Source of the DNA: Podarcis raffonei
Lineage: Eukaryota; Chordata; Lepidosauria; Squamata; Lacertidae
Direction: 5' to 3'
Assembly: GCF_027172205.1 (NCBI RefSeq)
Contig: NC_070619.1
Span: 2,242,001-2,306,000, forward strand
DNA: 64,000 bases
Shown here: piece by piece, positions 28,731-39,290 of the stretch
Numbering within the stretch: the first letter of the stretch is position 1
Layout: every line of letters begins with the position of its first letter
Program-made: the position numbers and the translations under genes
Notes under the pieces: generated by a model
The model's input: the letters and a program-made list of their open reading frames with translations, nothing else
What the model was told of the DNA's origin: nothing
The model's database searches: none

Positions 28731-30904
28731 TTAATGCAACTCTTTTATTGGTTATTACCTCATTAATCTCTGTAAACTTGTAGCAGTACAAAAATATTAT
28801 TCTTTGAATTACAATGCATTTCAGGAATTTTTATTATTATTTACGGCGGAGAAAGGAAGCAGCTTGCCCAAACCTTTACTCAACAAATCTAGCCATTACC
28901 CGAGTTCTGGCGAAGGGAGCCATAATACAGACCGTTGTGTGGGATGGGCGCTTAAAAACTGAACACTAGAGTCACAAACACTTGTCAGTAAACAGTAACT
29001 GAAGGTGTCATGGAAGGGGGGCGGCAGGGATCAGGGTTAAACCCAACAAAATTCTACTCAAGAGTAGACCCACTGAAATCAATGGATGTGGCTACTGATT
29101 TCAGTGGGTCAGTGCTGAGTAGGTCGAATGTTGAACACAACCCAGTACTGGGATGCAACTGAACACTTAGGGTAGCTCAACGGCTTTTAACTTTTCTGCC
29201 CTCTTCTAAATTTGTTTTTGGGATTCCCCCAACCCACTCGATTTGGGGGGGAAGGTAGGCAATTATAGGAAGTGGGGAAGTTTCGCTGGAAAAAAAGCTA
29301 TTGTGCTGGCGTTAGCTGTTTACACTGGATACCTCTAGGGAAAAGTACCTAACAGGATGATTGTAACAGATGTTAAGAGGAGGGTGGAAGCAGTGGGCAA
29401 CCTCTGCTTAAGATGGGCAGCACACAGTGGGCTAGGAGAGCTGAAACTAATGCCAATGTATTTTGTATCTGGCAACCAACACACCCCTTGGGCTTTGGAT
29501 GGAATATGGGTAGACAAGTCTGAAAACCCCTGGACGCAAATTTCCACACCCTCTAGCAGCTATGGCGACTCATTTTCCAGAAGAAATGTAATCAGAGTCA
29601 ACTCTGGAAGTGTACACTCAATTCTGTCCAAACTAAGTGTCCTGATGTATATTTTGCTCCAGGAGACTTTATTTGATCAGAATCGATTCTACACTTCTAA
29701 AGTTAATGCTAAAGACATTACTTCTGGCCAACGAGCAGTTATAAATCTGAAACCCAAGGGGCGCTTTGGTTGCCAGGCGCAAAAAAAATTCCAGCTCTTC
29801 TTCGCCACTAACAAGGCAAGCACATACACTCTCTTGTGTCAGATATAAGGTGCATCATTGGATGATGGAAAAAGTAGCGCAGGAAGAGACATACTTTTAA
29901 AGGGGAGTTAAGAGGAAGTCGCGATGGAGGCTGCTGTGTGCTCCAACCCTCACCAGGTCAGCAAGAGAACCAGGAGAGGGGAGCAGATCTGCACTTCTTT
30001 GGAACAGGGCACAATGCAGCTAAAACCACAGGCCCATGCATGAACAGAGTGCGTGCAGGAAAACATGGCTCAAGGAACTGGGAGGCCCCGAGTGGTGGAG
30101 GAACTGAGCTCCGCTATCGACACTTGTGCCCGGCAAAATGGAATCGGGGATGAACCCCAAATTGTTTCTTCTCACTAGGAACGCTACCACCACCACTGTA
30201 AAAAATGTCCTTGTGTGGATTCAGGGTATATAGGCTGCACTGAAGAAAGCTCCTCTTGGGGCAGACCCCTTGAAATTCATGGCCCCACGTTCATGTTGAT
30301 TCATTTCAAGCAGTTCTCCGAAGAGGTTTGGATAGAACCAAGTGCTTTTTGCATGTTATTCTGTTTACAGGGTAGCAAATGAACCAGCTGGCAGCCGTTA
30401 CAGGGACGCATAGCTAACACACGGTTGGCCAATTCCCCAAAAGCTGCACATTTGGGGCTGATAGGATCCCTGTTAGAGAACAATCTTTTGAGCACATGCA
30501 AATTCATGTGTGTCTTAAGCATGGTTATACTGTTGGCTGGGAGGCTGGAGGTAGCCCTCAGTGAACACACCCAATTGGGCAGACACACACCCCAGTGCAG
30601 TGTCCCCCCCCCAAAAAAATGTGAACTAGCTGCTCACCATTTTGCATATTTGGCATAAAAATCACAGATCAGCACCGCAGGGGAAGACGGCGGTTCATGC
30701 AAGAAAAGCCACTTTTGCCCAGGCTTGCCCCTCTCTCCCCGACGCAAAGAAACAGCTGGCCAAGACAACACAGAAAATACAGGTTGGTTGGTGTTTTGTT
30801 TTGTTTTTTGAAAAAGAAGGGGGTCGCCAGTTTGCAAGTCCAGAAGCAAGCAGGGGTCAAGACGGCGCATCAGTTTGCCCCATGCGAGAGCTTCACTGTA
30901 GAGA
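28730..30904 (-). other. KXD1: KXD1 3' UTR (probable extent)
   Basis: No gene or clear acceptor interrupts the DNA between the KXD1 stop and an AATAAA on the minus strand at 28744-28749. The stretch contains an imperfect 28-bp inverted repeat (29053-29122) and otherwise little recognisable repeat sequence. Open plus-strand frames here, for example at 29357-29848, have no family resemblance. A shorter transcript using an AATAAA near 29669 is possible. Confidence 0.5.
28744..28749 (-). terminator. KXD1 polyadenylation signal candidate
   Basis: AATAAA on the minus strand (CCAATAAAAG), about 2.15 kb after the KXD1 stop. It is the last such signal before the WDR18 promoter region. Confidence 0.5.
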
Positions 30905-31131
30905 CTAGTCCGTCTCGTTGTCGTCGTCTGTGATGCTCTGCCCATTCACCGCCGGCGAGTCGTACGGCCCCTGGGAAAGGTCCTCAAAGTCGTGGCTGGT
31001 GGCAGGGGAGATGATGTCCGGGCTGGTGTCACAGGACTCCGTGCTCTGCTCCGAGGTAGCAATGGTGGTGGCGGTGCTTTTGGGGATCGGGTCAAAGTCG
31101 TCGTCTTCCAGGATGGGAGATTCGTGGATAT
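30905..31131 (-). CDS. KXD1: KXD1 last coding exon
   Basis: Acceptor CCCCAG is followed by the end of Asn, then [18 protein letters not shown] to the acidic C-terminus and [16 protein letters not shown] matches the human SEQSTGSCDTSPD. Confidence 0.95.
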
Positions 31132-32190
31132 CTGGGGATCAGAACGGTAATGAGGCAGACTGACAGACGGGACAGGTAAGAGGGTGGCTAAAAAGCACAT
31201 GCCACCTTCGCCAACGGAACGAAGCATTAGGCGTGTTATGTGGAAGGCAGAAAGGTGGTCTAGCCTATGGGACCATTGTGAAAACTGTTACAGTTAATGC
31301 AGGTGAAAAGGGTTTTGAGTGCACAGGAAAATAATCGTCGCTGGGCTTGGGGGTTCTGAAAAATGTGCAAAGTGAACTTTTAGGAGAGGCTTACAAGAGT
31401 TGTAAAGACAATAAAACATGCTGCGTTCAGTTCTGGACACCAAAATTTGAGAAGGATGCTGACAAGCTGGTAGGTATGCAGACGAGGGTGACGGAGATGA
31501 TGAGGGGTCTGGAGAACAAGCCTGGTTAGGAGCGCTTGAAGGAGCTGAGGATGTTTAGCCTGGGAAAGAGGAGACTGAGAGGAGACAGGAGAGCCATCTT
31601 CAAATATCTTAAGGGCTGTCACATGGAAGAAGGAGGAAGCTTGTTTTCCCCTGCTCTGGAGGGTAGGACTCGAACTCATGGTTTCAAGTTACAACAAAGG
31701 AGATTCTGACTAAACATCAGAAAAAACTTTATGATAGTAAGAGCCGTTCGACAGTGGAACAGTCTCCCTTGGCCGGTTGTCGACTCTCCTTCCTTGGAGG
31801 TTTGTAAGCAGAGGTTGGGTGGCCATCTGTCATGGATGCTTGAGCTGAGATTCCTGCATTGGACTACATGACCCTAGAGATCCTTTCCAACTCTACAATT
31901 CTACCTTACACTTATTTACACAGCATTGCATTTGATGTTTTACTGCTCAATCACACAGCCTGGAGAGCGACATGCAAACTATTCCCTAGGAAATATTACT
32001 GGGGTTTTTTTTTTAAGGAAATGGCTTTTAAAAAGTGCTGTGCTGCTTTTACAATATGTATTTTAAAAGGTCTGTTTCTATAGTGTTTATAGTTTAACTT
32101 CTATGCTTTTTTAACCTTCTGCATTCATGTCACTGGTGTAAGCTGCCTTGTCTCACTCTGGGGAAAAGGTGGAATATAAATATAATGATG

Positions 32191-32237
<47 letters not shown>

Positions 32238-35031
32238 CACTACTAAATGCCTCTGGATACTGTTTCGCGAGCTTCCCTTTAAGCGTCCTGTATGAGACAC
32301 AAACATGATAATCTGTCAGGTATTATTTAGCTAGGATTCCTCTATTGTTTGGGGTTGGACTAGATGATTGGGTACCTTCCAACTCCACAATTCTATGGTT
32401 CTTTGAACTAAAGCATATCATTAATGCCACACAAGTAGAATAAAAAATGAGCAGCCAAAAATACAAGGGTGTGTGTGTGTGTCAGAATAATTTCCAGACC
32501 TTCTCCCTCTCTGTTTTATCCCCCCAAAACCTGTGAGGGAGGTTTGGCTCATAAACAGGCTGCCCAGTGAGCCTTGTGGCTGAGGCAGGATCTGAACCCT
32601 GATCTCCCACATCTTACAGTCTGACACCAGGGGTGGCTAACCTGTAAACCTGAAAGTGTTACTGAGCCACACCTCCAATCACCCATAGGCGCTGCAGCCA
32701 ATAGCAAGGAATGATGGGAGTTGTAGTTTAGTAAGATCTGGAAGGCCGTAGATTCTAAGCAACAGCATTACTTGCCCCGTGGACAAGATGGGAAGAATGC
32801 CCTAGTGGTCGGCCAGCCTCACCTGATTCTCCGGAAGATGCTGTCCAGATCTTTCTTCATCTCCACTAAGGTCCGGGTGTGGTGCAGGAACTGCTCGCTC
32901 ATCTGCTGCATGCGGACACCAGACAGGTTATTGAAGTTGAGCAGCATCTCATTGGTTTTCTCAAATCGGTCCAGCCTGGGCAACAAAGACAAGCTGTTGG
33001 CTTGGGTTGGCTCAAGAGGCAGGTTTAAGATTACCAGGATTAAGGGATGTTTTGGGAGCTGCAGGCAAGCATGAAGAACGTGCAGTGTTCTAGACTTATC
33101 AAGTTTTGGGAGAAAGTGCTGGATTGTATAACTGACTGCAGAAAAAGTTAAATCTTTCAGCAGAGAATATTATTTTGAATTATGTACCTATTGTATGGAA
33201 ATGGGATTCCACACACCCTAATGGCGCCCAAGAGACTGATACTGATGAACTGGAAGAATAAAGATATGATAACCTTTAATCAATGGATTGACAATATGAG
33301 AACACTCGCTACTTACGAACAGACTGTTACAGATGCAAATTTGCTTGCATAAAATGACAACATTTGGAATGAGTTTGTACAGAATGTAGCAGGCTATTAA
33401 CATCTATACAGGTATTAGGATGATAACACTATATCAATTTATGTATGGGAGTACATTACTTTGCATTTTTGTGTTTTCTTTCTTTATTATATGAATGTTT
33501 GTTCCTTTGTATCTTTATAATTGTAATTTATTAATTTCTATTTTATTTTATTATAATTGCTAATTCTTTCAATAAAAAGTACTAATGGAAAAACTTAATT
33601 ATAAAAAGCATGAAGAACGTAAGGGGAGCCAGGCCAAAGGGGGCCCACAGAGCCCAGCCCAGTGGCCAACAGATGTCCCAAACGGGAAGCCTGCAATCAG
33701 GTCCCGAGGGCAACAGCAACTCTCCCCACTTACAATTGCCAGCAAATGCATTCCAGGGGCATTTACTGTCTCCGACGTTGGAGGGAGAGCACAGCCAGAG
33801 TGACTGGTAGTCACTGGTGGCCTTATCCTCCTTCAGTTTTGACCAGTCCTCTTAATAAATAATAATAATAATAAAATTTATTTATACCCCGCCCTCCCCA
33901 GCCAAGACTGGGCTCAGGGTGGCTAACACCAGCTATAAAAACAATTGATTAAAATACAATTTAAAAACAAGAATAAAATACAACATTAAAATGCAGCCTC
34001 ATTTCAGTGGAAACTCAAATCAAAAACTTTTGGGGGGATGAAAACGTCAAATCTTCATCAAGGCCAACTATCCAGACTGGTCCTACGTGGGCCAGAAAAA
34101 AAGCCAGTGAAGTCCCCAAATAGGAGTTCCATCACAGAAGGAGAAAGGAAAAAGGAAAGAGGGGGAGGGGATCAAATTGGCTCCAAGCCAAAGGCCAGGC
34201 GGAACAACTCTGTCTTACAGGCCCTGCGGAAATAAATCAGATCCTGCAGGGCCCTGGTCTCATGAGACAGAGCGTTCCACCCGGCTGGAGCCAGCGCTGA
34301 AAAGGCCCTGGCTCTGGCTGAAGCCAATCTAACTTCCTTAGGGCCCGGGACCACTAGGGTGTTGCTATTTATGGACCTTAAGGTCCTCCGTGGGGCCTTC
34401 CAAATAAGTGACCACCACTGCCTGCTGCGGGAGTGACTTCCAAAGTTCAGCACTCCTCCTCCAGTGAATGCTGAGAGCCATGGAAGGGTAAGGCAAGAAG
34501 ATGGAGACATGGAGCAGGAATTTTGAAGGAGAGCACACTGCCAACCATGTTTTTAGCTTGGAAAGGGAGAAAGAAGGTGAACGAAGTGAAATAAATGGGA
34601 ATGTTTAGCCTGGAAAAGAGGAGACTGAGAGGAGATACAGCAGCCACCTTCAAATATCTGAAGGGTTGTCACAGGGAAGATGGAGCAAACTTTTATTCTA
34701 CTGCTCAAGAGGGTGAGGAACAAACTCCCTTGTTAGTGGTGAACTCTCCTTCCTTGTTTTCAAACAGAGGTTCCTGTCCAGGGTTCTTTAGCTGTGATCC
34801 CTGCATTCCAGGGGGTTAGATTAGATGACCCTTGGTGGAACCTTCCAACTCTACAAACCCATGATTCTATGAAGGGAAAGAAACAGTACCAAGGTGGGTA
34901 AGTCCAGTGCTGCAAAATAAAAATGGGGCCACTCACATGTTCTTTTGAGCCAGGATGATGGCGTTCACATCCTCCGAGTTGACCATGCCAAGGACCCGGC
35001 TGCAGAAGACGGCTGAGGCCGTGGGCTCCAT
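30905..35031 (-). CDS. KXD1: KXD1, KxDL motif-containing protein 1
   Basis: KXD1 is a small coiled-coil protein shared by BORC-type complexes on lysosomes, which control lysosome positioning, and linked to BLOC-1 in lysosome-related organelle formation. Four coding exons, 34937-35031, 32823-32975, 32241-32287 and 30905-31131, join in phase to 173 residues (human about 176). The N-terminus has [20 protein letters not shown] and the helical core [13 protein letters not shown]. The signature KxDL is KKDL at residues 72-75, followed by [20 protein letters not shown]. The acidic/Ser-Thr tail is [20 protein letters not shown]...NETD and ends at TAG (30905-30907). The first coding exon has a short 5' UTR behind a CTCAG acceptor, so a non-coding first exon is expected in the CpG island near 36.1 kb. 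Confidence 0.96.
31360..31915 (+). mobile_element. CR1 LINE 3' end in KXD1 intron
   Basis: [20 protein letters not shown] and [15 protein letters not shown], then [20 protein letters not shown] and a tail ending CTACAATTCT. Confidence 0.8.
32182..32234. repeat. (AAT)n microsatellite beside KXD1 exon 3 donor
   Basis: It begins at the sixth or seventh intron base and probably is the tail of a decayed LINE (GGTGGAATATAAATATAATG upstream). Confidence 0.9.
32241..32287 (-). CDS. KXD1: KXD1 coding exon 3
   Basis: This 47-bp exon encodes the split Arg, [15 protein letters not shown] and the first base of Asn, between acceptor TACAG and donor GTGAGT. The intron becomes an ATT microsatellite right after the donor hexamer. 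Confidence 0.93.
32823..32975 (-). CDS. KXD1: KXD1 coding exon 2
   Basis: It completes Met, then [20 protein letters not shown] to [11 protein letters not shown] plus AG, before donor GTGAGG. It carries the KxDL motif. Confidence 0.96.
33090..33600 (+). mobile_element. LINE 3' end, same family as 11365
   Basis: [31 protein letters not shown]-like and [10 protein letters not shown]-like code, decayed, then an AT-rich end. Confidence 0.7.
33850..34440 (-). mobile_element. L2-like LINE 3' end, second family
   Basis: The reverse strand reads [40 protein letters not shown] and [13 protein letters not shown]. The tail has an ATT run. Confidence 0.8.
34592..34875 (+). mobile_element. CR1 LINE 3' end beside KXD1 coding exon 1
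   Basis: [20 protein letters not shown] and [20 protein letters not shown], tail AACTCTACAAACCCATGATT. It is some 60 bases from the exon's donor. Confidence 0.75.
34937..35031 (-). CDS. KXD1: KXD1 coding exon 1 (gene exon 2)
   Basis: It holds 31 codons plus AT of a split Met, [20 protein letters not shown]...AQKN, before donor GTGAGT. The exon itself starts at 35050 after acceptor TTCTCCTCAG, leaving 19 bases of 5' UTR. Confidence 0.95.
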
Positions 35032-35176
35032 CTTAACGTGGGGCTTGTACCTGAGGAGAAGAAGGAAGAGGTCAGGGTGGAAAGAAGGAAGTGGGAGAAC
35101 ACTGAGGAAGTGATTCAAGGAAGCCACGAGGATCTAGCAGGCAAAGCGCAGACCAGAAGAGCATCTGCATGAGAGG

Positions 35177-35322
35177 TAAGGTAAAGGGTGCTCATCCCAC
35201 TTTATTGGCCGAGGGAGCCGGCGCACAGCTTCCGGGTCATGTGGCCAGCAGGACTAAGCCGCTTTTGGCGAACCAGAGCAGCGCACGGAAATGCCGTTTA
35301 CCCCACAGCACCACCCATGCGA
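35177..35322 (-). mobile_element. Truncated Sauria-type SINE
   Basis: GCTCATCCCACTTTATTGGC, AGCTTCCGGGTCATGTGGCC and CCCACAGCACCACCCATG. The middle is deleted. Confidence 0.75.
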
Positions 35323-35629
35323 GAGGAGGCAGGCGCTAATCTACAAGGAATGGGGATGTTATATCAAGTAAGTGAGCCAAGCTGCAAGCAGCAGTAGAAG
35401 AGACCAAGCAGCCCTGACCTTCCTGGGTGGCAAGATCAAAAAAGGAAGTGTAAACTGTCTTTTTTCTTGTTGAAAAGTAAGAAAGCCCCTTCCCCACAAA
35501 TCAAAGTCCCTTGTTATCTGAGAAGCACTTTTGCCACGCCAGGCAAAGCCCCTTCCCCATAACAGGAGCCAAGTAAGCTTCCCCACTGACCTCCTCCTCC
35601 TCCTCCTTCAAAGCCCCTGAAACAAGACC

Positions 35630-35930
35630 CTCCCCAATAACAGATAAGCCCCGCCCACTCCAACCAGAAGCCCCACCCACAACAACCCCCTCCCATATAA
35701 GAGAAAACCACGCCCACCCATGCAAGTAGGCCCCGCCCACGAGCTCCCAACAGCAAAACCCCGCTGACCAAACACCCCGCCCACAAACTCCTCCCCAATA
35801 AGCCCCACCCATTGAAACCAGAAGCCCCGCCCACAACAAACCTCCTAGAGCAGAGAAGGCCCCGCCCACCAAGGCAAAGGCCCCACCCACCTAATGCAGA
35901 AGACCCCGCCCACAAGCCCCCCCCCAGCTT
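35630..35930 (-). repeat. GC-box-rich degenerate repeat in KXD1 intron 1
   Basis: About ten copies of CCCCGCCCAC/CCCCACCCAC occur every 20-40 bases, separated by short A-rich linkers, just inside the intron beside the CpG island. Each copy is an SP/KLF-type GC box. Long open minus-strand frames here are Gly/Trp/Leu-rich by-products of this composition. Confidence 0.7.
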
Positions 35931-36430
35931 AGTCCCCCCCACAAGAACAGCTCCTGCCCCTGGGAAGGGAATGCGCCCCCGCCCTCCCAGGAGGCCCCGC
36001 CCCCGGCCTACCTGAGGGGCCTCGCCAGTTCCGGGCTCACCTGCCCGTGGCTGGGGCGGGGGAGCCTTGAGGGCCCGTCGAGGCGCCGGAGGTGAGGGCG
36101 GCGGCCCCTCGTACCGCGCCCCCGCCGAGGGCCGCCTCCTGCCCCGGACAGGCGCGCGCACGGAGCCCAGCTTGCTCGCCCGCTCGCTCACTTCCGGGTT
36201 GGGGCGTGGCCCCACGCACGGCGCGACCTCGGCGTCCCCCTGCGCGGCGTGCGTGCGTGCGTGCGTATGGAACCCGGCCCGTTTCCTTGGCAACGCGGGG
36301 CCTACTTCCGCGCTTAGCCCCGCGCGGCTCGTCCTCCGTCTCGATTGGGGAACTCCGCTGGCCACGCCCCCTTGCCCGCCCCAGGCCACGCCCCCAAGCG
36401 GCTCGCTAGGAGCGCGAAGGAGACGCGGAG
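35930..36430 (-). promoter_or_regulatory. KXD1: KXD1 CpG-island promoter and probable non-coding exon 1
   Basis: This very CpG-rich stretch has ETS sites (ACTTCCGG around 36189-36196 and ACTTCCGC near 36305) and GC boxes. Donor-like CAG|GTGAGC (exon would end at 36041) and CAG|GTAGGC (36012) on the minus strand fit a non-coding exon 1 spliced to 35050. The exact start site cannot be read. Confidence 0.65.
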
Positions 36431-37050
36431 CGGGTGCCCCTGAGCATGTGCAGAGCGCATCTCCACAGACAGCGAAGTAGGCTCTAGATTTACGATATAT
36501 AATGAAGTAAATGTAATAAATCATAATTTAAGGGAGGGGGAGAACCCCGAGGTTCTGGGCATGTGCAGAGTTTATCTCTTATTAATAAAATATAAATAAA
36601 AAATTGACATTTACATCCTGCCCATCTGGCTGGGTTGCGCCAGCCACTCTGGGCAGCTTCCAACACATATATTAACAACATGGAAAACGAATTAGGTAAA
36701 GCTTGACACCCTTCTCCGAGTTTCTGAGCATGTGCAGAGTGCGTTTCTCCCTACACAGCAAGATGGGAATATGCTGGCCCCCAGGGTTTCGGGGTATGTG
36801 CAGAGTGCATCCCTGGACAACTGGTTAGTTAAAATCTGCTCCCAGTTCGGTTTCTGGGCATGTGCAGAGGTTTCATTTCTCCTTAAACAAGATGGTCGGT
36901 CGCACCTTCCCCCCTGGGTTTTCTGGCCACATGGAGAGGGTGTTACTCCAGAGGCAGCAAGGTAGGCATATGTTGGCTCACCAGGGTTTCTGGGCACATG
37001 CAGAGCGTAGATCTTGACATACTACAAGGTAGGCACAGGCTGGCTTAGCC
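36428..37050. repeat. Degenerate tandem repeat, unit about 80-110 bp
   Basis: Diverged copies of a unit containing GGTTTCTGGGCATGTGCAGAG and CAGCAAGATAGGCATATGCTGG-like parts recur. The core GCATGTGCAGAG appears near 36434, 36558, 36728, 36796 and 36858, with related CACATGCAGAG near 36996. A short L2-like LINE tail (about 36580-36685, minus) sits inside the array. Confidence 0.65.
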
Positions 37051-38070
37051 TACCTGGCAGTGGCGCATGGCCTGAGGCTGAAATGTGCATTTTTAGAACA
37101 GGAGCTTTATTCTCAATTTATTTCCTAATGATCCCTAGCATGGAATTTGCCTCTTTCATGGCTGCCACATACTGGGTTTAACATCTTCATTTGAGCAAAC
37201 TATGAACCCAGTGTTACATTCCTGGTCAGTTATTGCCAGTTAAGACCCAAGGAGCATATATGTAAAATTTAAATTTTTTTTGGCTCCAACATTCATCCCT
37301 TTACATTTGCATTGCACCCCTAACAATTTAGTTTCATCTGCAAACTTGGCCACAACAGAGCTCATTCTGTGACTGCGAAACTTGGCAAAAGCTGATTTAT
37401 TGCACACTTAATGCAATTAAATGCCAGCTATTGCAATTTCCCCTCTCCTTGGAGGGGTGCGTGGGACAAATACTTGGCTGAATGGTTAATGCATAACCTG
37501 ACTCTTGTGTTAGGCAATCCAGGCGAGTCTGCACTCTGCTTTTAAGGACACTGGAAGTTAATCCTCTTCCCCATCCAGCATTTTCCCACAAGGTGTGGGA
37601 AATTGAGAGAGTTGCCTCCTGAGGTTTACTCTGCAGGCAGGTAGACTGCAGCTGGATGTGGAGCATCTGTTGAGTGTGGAATGGATCTAAAACAAGAATT
37701 TCCTCGGTTATAAGCTGGTTTGAGCCAGTTAAATGTTTTCAGGAAGCTCCTGTAGCTGGGACAAGTACCTGCCTGCTGTTTATCCCACATCCGGTAGTCA
37801 GAGATAGACTTTCTCTGTATAGGGAGGTTCTGTCTCTCTCTCATTGCTAGGTGCAAATGAAATGAAACAGATATGGAACCTGTGGCCATCCTCATTGTTG
37901 CTGGATTCTGGACCCCCATCACTGGTGATGGCAAAGACATGGCATTGCAGGGGCTGGACTAGATGACGCTTAGGGTGCCCTCTGATGACATTTCCATGAA
38001 TCTGGAGGACCTCAGTTTCCTCATCCCCTGACAAACACCTCAATACTCCTATTAAATTATTAAACATCCC
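37051..38070. other. Unassigned DNA between KXD1 and FKBP8
   Basis: No exon recognised. A CR1-like tail remnant lies at 37945-38005. Confidence 0.4.
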
Positions 38071-38084
38071 TATGAGTTGCTAGG

Positions 38085-38359
38085 GACGTGGGTGGCGCTG
38101 TGCTCTAAACCACAGAGCCTAGGGCTTGCTGATAGGAAGGTTGCCGGTTCGAATCCCGCGACCTCCCGTCGCTCGGTCCCTGTTCCTGCCAACCTAGCAG
38201 TTCGAAAGCACGTCAAAGTGCAAGTACAGTCATATGCTTCAGGTTGCGCACCACATCAAACCCGGAAGTACCGGAACTGGTTACTTCCGGGTTTTGGCGC
38301 TTGCGCATGCGCAGAAGCACTAAATTGCGCTTTGCGCATGTGCAGAAGCACCAAATTGT

Positions 38360-38392
<33 letters not shown>

Positions 38393-38675
38393 CTCTGCGT
38401 GTTGTGAACGCTACAGGTTGCAAACGTGCTTCCAGCACGGATCACGTTCACAACCCGAGCATCCACTGTAGATAAATAGGTACCATTCTGGCGGGAAGGT
38501 AAACGGCGTGTCCATGCGCTGCTCTGGTTCCCCAGAAGCAGCTTAGCCCTGCTGGCCACATGACCCGGAAGCTGTACGCCGGCTCCCTCGGCCAGTAAAG
38601 TGAGATGAGCACCGCAACCCCAGAGTCGGCCACGACTGGACCTAATGGTCAGGGGTCCCTTTACCTTTACCTTTT
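38085..38675 (+). mobile_element. Sauria-type SINE interrupted by a Tigger-like element
   Basis: Head GGACGTGGGTGGCGCTGTGC, B box GGTTCGAATCC, tail TTTACCTTTACCTTT. The 14-bp duplication TATGAGTTGCTAGG lies at 38071-38084 and 38676-38689. The body is split after GTGCAAG. Confidence 0.9.
38227..38468. mobile_element. Tigger-like element inside the Sauria SINE
   Basis: TA at 38225-38226 and 38469-38470. Ends CAGTCATATGCTTCAGGTTG and (reverse) CAGTGGATGCTCGGGTTGTG. It holds an exact NRF1 site TGCGCATGCGCA (38302-38313), ACTTCCGG (38283-38290) and a CA run. Confidence 0.85.
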
Positions 38676-38894
38676 TATGAGTTGCTAGGCTGTGTATCTA
38701 TAACACATTTAACGGGGAGAGAAGAATAATGAATAGTGTCCTATTTTAATAGCTAAATGTTGGGACAGATCTTATTCTTAATATGCCCTGGGGCCCCCCA
38801 GGGCTTGGACCCTGTGCCTATTGGCCAGCTGCTGGTTACACAGGAGCAAGCTGAATTATGACTGTGATCCTTACCTGGGAGTAAGTTCTATTGG

Positions 38895-39055
38895 ATGCAA
38901 TAGGACTTATTTATTATCTTCACAATGTCCCTATGAGGTACCTTGGGGCTGAGAGGCAATGACTGGCCCCGAGTCACACAATGACCTTTATGGCCAAGTG
39001 GGGGGTTCAACCCTGGCCTCCCAGTGCTCTAATCACTAAACCACATTACCCGTCA
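38895..39055 (-). mobile_element. MIR-like SINE remnant
   Basis: Reverse of the core: TGAGAGGCAATGACTGGCCC and GGTTCAACCCTGGCCTCCCA. Confidence 0.6.
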
Positions 39056-39124
39056 GAAGAGCCCATGTAGCCTATTAGTCCAGGATCCTGTTCTCACAGT
39101 GGCCAGCCAATGGGAAGCCCACAA

Positions 39125-39290
39125 GCAGGACTCACAGATTCACAGAACTGTAGAGCTGGAAGGGACCACGAGGGTCATCTAGTCCAACCCCCTGCAATGC
39201 AGGAATCTTTTTGTCCAACGTGGGGTTCGAACCCACAACCCTGGGATTAAGAGCCTCATGCTCTACCAACTGAGCTATCCCACGTTCCAA
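39125..39290 (-). mobile_element. tRNA-Lys-headed SINE
   Basis: Reverse of tail AGAGCTGGAAGGGACCACGA and head GGGGTTCGAACCCACAACCC, CTCTACCAACTGAGCTATCC. Confidence 0.85.

Noticed and set aside
29357-29848. Plus-strand open frame of 163 codons
   Set aside because: It lies opposite the probable KXD1 3' UTR, has no recognised domain and no splice or promoter support.
35514-36524. Minus-strand open frame of 336 codons rich in Gly, Trp and Leu
   Set aside because: It overlaps the GC-box array and CpG island of KXD1. Its composition follows from repeated CCCGCCCAC and it has no family likeness.
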